The position numbers and the translations under genes were made by a program. The notes below the pieces were generated by a model. It was not told the DNA's origin. It was given only the letters and a program-made list of their open reading frames with translations, and searched no databases. Below, piece after piece: positions 60,647 to 64,000 of a stretch of 64,000 bases of DNA (positions within the stretch are counted from its first letter, which is position 1; the number at the start of each line of letters is the position of its first letter). This stretch comes from Malaya genurostris (taxonomy: Eukaryota; Arthropoda; Insecta; Diptera; Culicidae), in the NCBI RefSeq assembly GCF_030247185.1, contig NC_080572.1, positions 303,973,656 to 304,037,655 on the forward strand. The letters run 5' to 3'.

Positions 60647-60997
60647 ATGTGTAACGGTTTCGTGCGCATTTTATTTCCTCCTGTTTCTTTCTCCAACGGA
60701 TCAGGAATAGTTCGTGCTGGTTCTTCTGCTGCCACATTCAATCTTAATCAAGCAAGACGAGCAGGCGCAAAAGGAGATCGAATGATCACTCGTTTGTTCC
60801 AGTGCAAGGCTCGTCAACTCGGAGCGTGGGGTGTTTTGCGAGGAAACGAGGATCGCCGCTTCCAACGAGAAGCTCAAGGAAACAAGTTTTACTGCTCATT
60901 GACCAACAAAATTGCTGCAACGCGTGGAGGCAGAACCCCATCGGGTATCGTCAACGAGAGAAACATGGATACCGGTGCAACATCGATCTGGAAGTGA
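60647..60997 (+). CDS. Unrecognised open frame, possible terminal exon or retro-copy
   Basis: A 116-codon frame whose conserved-looking part begins after a splice-acceptor-like site (pyrimidine-rich, then AG at 60703-60704): GIVRAGSSAATFNLNQARRA, then NKIAATRGGRTPSGIVNE and a final MDTGATSIWK before TGA. ATTAAA occurs 60-70 bases after the stop. Base composition is clearly less AT-rich than the flanks. I do not recognise the protein. The frame one base on has richer G/C third positions (for example NSERGVFCEETRIAASNEKL) but is broken by two stops, so the real frame is uncertain. Confidence 0.25.
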   Translation: MCNGFVRILFPPVSFSNGSGIVRAGSSAATFNLNQARRAGAKGDRMITRLFQCKARQLGAWGVLRGNEDRRFQREAQGNKFYCSLTNKIAATRGGRTPSGIVNERNMDTGATSIWK

Positions 60998-61287
60998 TGT
61001 AATCGTGATTTCTTTTCATCCGATCGTGCGTCGATTTATGCCTGGTTTTTGGTTATTAAAAATTATTAAAAATAACCTTTTTTAATCTACCTACTGAATC
61101 TACCTAATTTTCAAAAATATCACTTGAGGAGTCTGTCAAGAATAATTTTTTTTAATTTGAGTAAAATTAGAAACTTTCCCTGGGTATAAACTAACATAAC
61201 CTTTTCAATTTGAAAATAGTTATGTCAAGTTAACAAATAAGAATTTTTCTTTATTTTGCAATGTCACACTAAACACTTTACCCTATA

Positions 61288-61845
61288 AAGACTGTCCCAG
61301 AAAGTATGGATGCAACCAAAAACCGCTACCATTTCTCAATGGTTCAGAATCTGTCAATTTTAATGGCTGCGTCCTTTTGTTTACACTCTTCTCTAACCAC
61401 TTGTGCAGTTGTTTATTCGTTTGCATTAGTTTGTTTCGAAATGCGTGGACTTTCAGCAGAACAACGTCGAAAAATTGTGTACAAATGGACGCGGAATGTC
61501 ACTGAGAAAGATAGAAGGAGTAAGTGAAAAAGCCGTGTGAAATGCAATCAGGAATTTCGGTAAGGATAACACCTTTGAGGATAAACCGAAAACCGGTCGG
61601 AAAAAAGGTCCCGCAAACCCCCAGTTGGATAAACGTATACTGAAGGCGTTCGAGCAAAAGAAGGAGGTTTCAGTTCGGGATGTGGCCAAAAAAGTGGGCA
61701 CTTCGAAGTCAAATGTTCTTCGTGCTAAAGAACGTTTGAATCTTCGAACCTATAAGAAGCAGAAACAACCAAAACGTAGTCCGAAACAAGAAGCATCGAT
61801 CTGGTCGAGGGTTCGGAAGCTGTACAATACTATTCTTGCGTTTAC
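61288..61845 (+). mobile_element. DD37E element, copy C (5' half)
   Basis: It starts AAGACTGTCCCAGAAAGTAT after TA (61286-61287). The start MRGLSAEQRRKIVYKW (about 61441) is followed by a short frameshift zone, then GPANPQLDKRILKAFEQKK, VSVRDVAKKVGTSKSNVL and RSPKQEASIWSRVRKLYNT. The protein stops at NTILA, just before the part that would carry the first catalytic Asp. From here the sequence turns into an inverted N-terminal copy (copy D). Confidence 0.82.
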
Positions 61846-61878
61846 GTTTTTTCGTTTATCCAACTGAGGGTTAGCAGG

Positions 61879-63865
61879 GCTGACATTATGCATCTCGAAT
61901 CGAGTTGCTCGAAACGATTATTTTTGAAATCGATTCGACTGAACTGAGGCATTACGCATCGCTTTCGACCTCGTGATCGAGATCCTAACAATGTGGTACT
62001 AGATTTCGACTGACGCTGCTCGAACTGTCATAACCAGAGATGCCATTTATACAGATTTATCTTCATTATACAGATTCTTACATGCGCATACAGAGTACAA
62101 ATTTCTTACAGATTTCTTAAATTTAATACAGATTTATACAGATTTCACCAAAAGTATTAAGGAAAAAATTAAACTATCTATTAGTATTTGAGCAATCTAT
62201 TAGTATTTGATTGCAATGACGAGATAAACGTTTAGGAATCAACGTACAAATCACTTTTTAAAATATATATATTTTTGTGCAGATATTTAATGAAGAACAC
62301 TGAGATCCATTTATATTAAAATTTGTAACTAAATTGAACTTAAAAGTTAGACAAGTCTTGGCATCATGAAACATGATTGCCAGACTGACAGTTGTATTAC
62401 CTGACTCGATGTTGCATATTGGGTTTTGGAAATCCATCTCAACTTATGAAGTGAACATTTTCAAATTAGACAAGTATATGGCACCATAATTCAATTGTTG
62501 TTGATAGGAAAAAACTATGAAATTTCGTCGATGAATATAATATAAAATATGAATTTTAATCTACCACTCTATAACCATAATCTATTGGAATAATACCTTT
62601 TAACATAATTGTATTGTAGAAATTTCATTTTATTAGCGAATACAGATATTTTACACGAATCAATACAGATTTTCTATGAAAATATCTGGCATCTCTGGTC
62701 ATAACATACATAGGTAAACAAACCCATATACATTGCAATCATGAAAAAAATTAAACTGAATTATTGTTCGAGTATTTTCGATTACATTTATTCAGTTCAA
62801 GTACTGAAAAGAAGCAAACTGTTTGTAATACTGCGGTTTTAAGTTGCCGCACGAAATTAACATGAACACATTTCTAAAATTTAAATCAAGAAGCAGATTC
62901 GTTTCCACTCCATTTGAAAACGTAAAGAATTTTTTCAAGCGTGTTCTTGTACACAATTTATCGATGAACTTTTGAAATTATAATAAAAAAAATTCTGTAT
63001 TTTTCATGTATTGTTTCAAGTCTAATACAATTTACGTCATCCATATGTGTAGTTTTAATCAAAGGCTTTTAGGTTTTGCAGCTTTCTTTGTAGTATTTTA
63101 TCATATTTATTAGGAGATATTGCTTTAGCTTATATACCAGGAGCAACCCATTCTTTGTAGTCTTCATAATCTATTTAGGTACTATTGAAGAGTCAAATAC
63201 ACGCTAATAGCACGAGATTGTGATGCTTTTGGCATATTCTAAATACTTTCAAGGTGTTTGGAAAAATTTTTCAATTTACTTGAGTTAGATATATGGGTAA
63301 AAACATTATTTGCTCATTGTTATCGAGCGAATAAGCTTTTTCCTACAATCCGTTTGAGCGACGTTTTCATTCCACAGGATTCAGAAATTTTATTACCAAC
63401 TACAGTTACTGGGCATAGGTTAGTTTCGACTTACTTTTGTTATTTTAAGTAAACACCACGCAGCTTTCAATTAATATGCTTTCTAAACAGTTCGACTCAT
63501 ACATAATATGCCAAACACACAAAATATATTTAACGATATACAAAACAATGCATTAAAATAAAGATTATTAATACTAATATGTTTATGAAAATCTAAGATG
63601 TTATCGATAACTACCTAAATAAAAAAGAAACGTATTCGAAAACTCATAGTCGATAGTAATAAGGCTTTCGACCATTTCTTATCGAGTTCAGTCGTTTACG
63701 AGCTCGATTGTTTTGGTTCCATAATGCCAAAACTTCTTGATAATCTAATACTTCTTCGAGCGAAGTCGAACGAAGCTCGATGATCGACTTCGAATCGAGA
63801 ACCATAATATGAAACGTGGTCGATTCGATAAAATTTCAGTCGAATCGAGATACATAATGCCACCC
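61879..63865. mobile_element. 2-kb unclassified element with GNTGRCATTATG ends, inserted in DD37E copy D
   Basis: The left end is GCTGACATTATGCATCTCGA and the right end is, in reverse, GGTGGCATTATGTATCTCGA. CAGG stands on each side (61875-61878 and 63866-63869), so the target duplication is about 3-5 bp; the exact edge is blurred. The first and last 150 bases have many TCGA-centred variants such as AATCGAG and CGATTCGA. It contains the hAT-type MITE 62035-62697. No long open frame remains, so I cannot assign a superfamily. Confidence 0.6.
62027..62705. mobile_element. hAT-type MITE (663 bp) with 8-bp target duplication
   Basis: The inverted ends are CAGAGATGCCA (62035) and TGGCATCTCTG (to 62697). 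GTCATAAC stands on both sides (62027-62034 and 62698-62705). An 8-bp duplication and CAGRG-type ends are typical of hAT elements. ATACAGAT recurs several times near each end as subterminal repeats. There is no transposase frame. Confidence 0.85.
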
Positions 63866-64000
63866 CAGGACCTTTTTTTCGACCCGTTTTCGTTCACCGA
63901 ACTTCCTGATTGCATTTCGCACGGCTATTTCACTTACTCATTCCATTTTTGCTATCTTTCTCAGTGACAATCCGCGTTCTGTGCACTATTTGTACACAAT

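Larger units (their letters stand above)
61853..64000 (-). mobile_element. DD37E element, copy D (inverted 5' half), interrupted; runs off the window
   Basis: 61853-61878 is, on the minus strand, CCTGCTAACCCTCAGTTGG and ATAAACG, coding PANPQLDKR. After a 2-kb insertion the copy resumes at 63866-64000: on the minus strand TERGLSLRKIAKME, VRNAIRKFGE and then KKVL. Copies C and D thus lie tail to tail, with their 5' ends outward. The right terminal repeat lies beyond the window, so the full composite cannot be seen. Confidence 0.72.

Overview
This is eukaryotic, AT-rich, repeat-dominated DNA with no bacterial gene organisation. It looks like insect DNA, most likely a culicine or aedine mosquito. 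That inference rests on the mix of families: a jockey-clade and an I-clade non-LTR retrotransposon, DD37E (ITmD37E-like), DD41D and D34D Tc1/mariner elements, tRNA-derived SINE-like repeats, and the short repeats ending in a CCTTTCTATA...GAGAAAGGCAAAA hairpin that I associate with mosquito genomes. A 500-base run of N (57422-57921) marks a scaffold gap. I find no intact host protein gene; the best candidate is an unrecognised open frame near 60.7 kb.

Layout. 1-3745: a decayed jockey-type LINE whose 5' leader carries a series of small stem-loops. 5470-12760: a nearly complete I-clade LINE with a 14-bp target-site duplication and a poly(A) tail; its gag is split by a 1.15-kb non-autonomous element (7222-8371). 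13586-13995: a MITE built from CATTTCGCCGAA-type repeats. 14.3-16.4 kb: dispersed repeats and AATTC-rich arrays. 16.4-19.55 kb: a mariner split by a 2.48-kb element with about 606-bp inverted repeats that begin with the RAG/Transib-like heptamer CACAGTG. 20.9-21.9 kb: a DD37E-type pseudogene. 25.7-26.6 kb: a second mariner. 27.1-28.0 kb: a Tc1-like remnant. 28.7-32.2 kb: a repeat carrying a 1.8-kb minisatellite. 36-39.4 kb: a tRNA-like sequence and two more jockey fragments. 40.0-40.9 kb: a DD41D element whose 5' end is replaced by an inverted copy of its 3' end. 43-46.3 kb: SINE-like and dispersed repeats and another AATTC array. 46.8-48.0 and 51.0-52.3 kb: two DD37E copies. 50.1-54.0 kb: SINE-like repeats in both orientations. 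56.8-58.4 kb: mosquito-type short repeats around the assembly gap. 61.3-64.0 kb: two DD37E halves joined in inverted orientation, one split by a 2-kb element that itself carries a 663-bp hAT-type MITE with an 8-bp target duplication.

The genes do not form a pathway. Each is a copy-and-paste or cut-and-paste element in some state of decay, and the interest lies in how they are nested. Several insertions can be undone on paper because the flanks rejoin into a continuous transposase or gag reading frame, which fixes the ends and the target duplications. The two most notable patterns are the RSS-like long-inverted-repeat element at 16752-19228 and the two separate snap-back Tc1/mariner derivatives.
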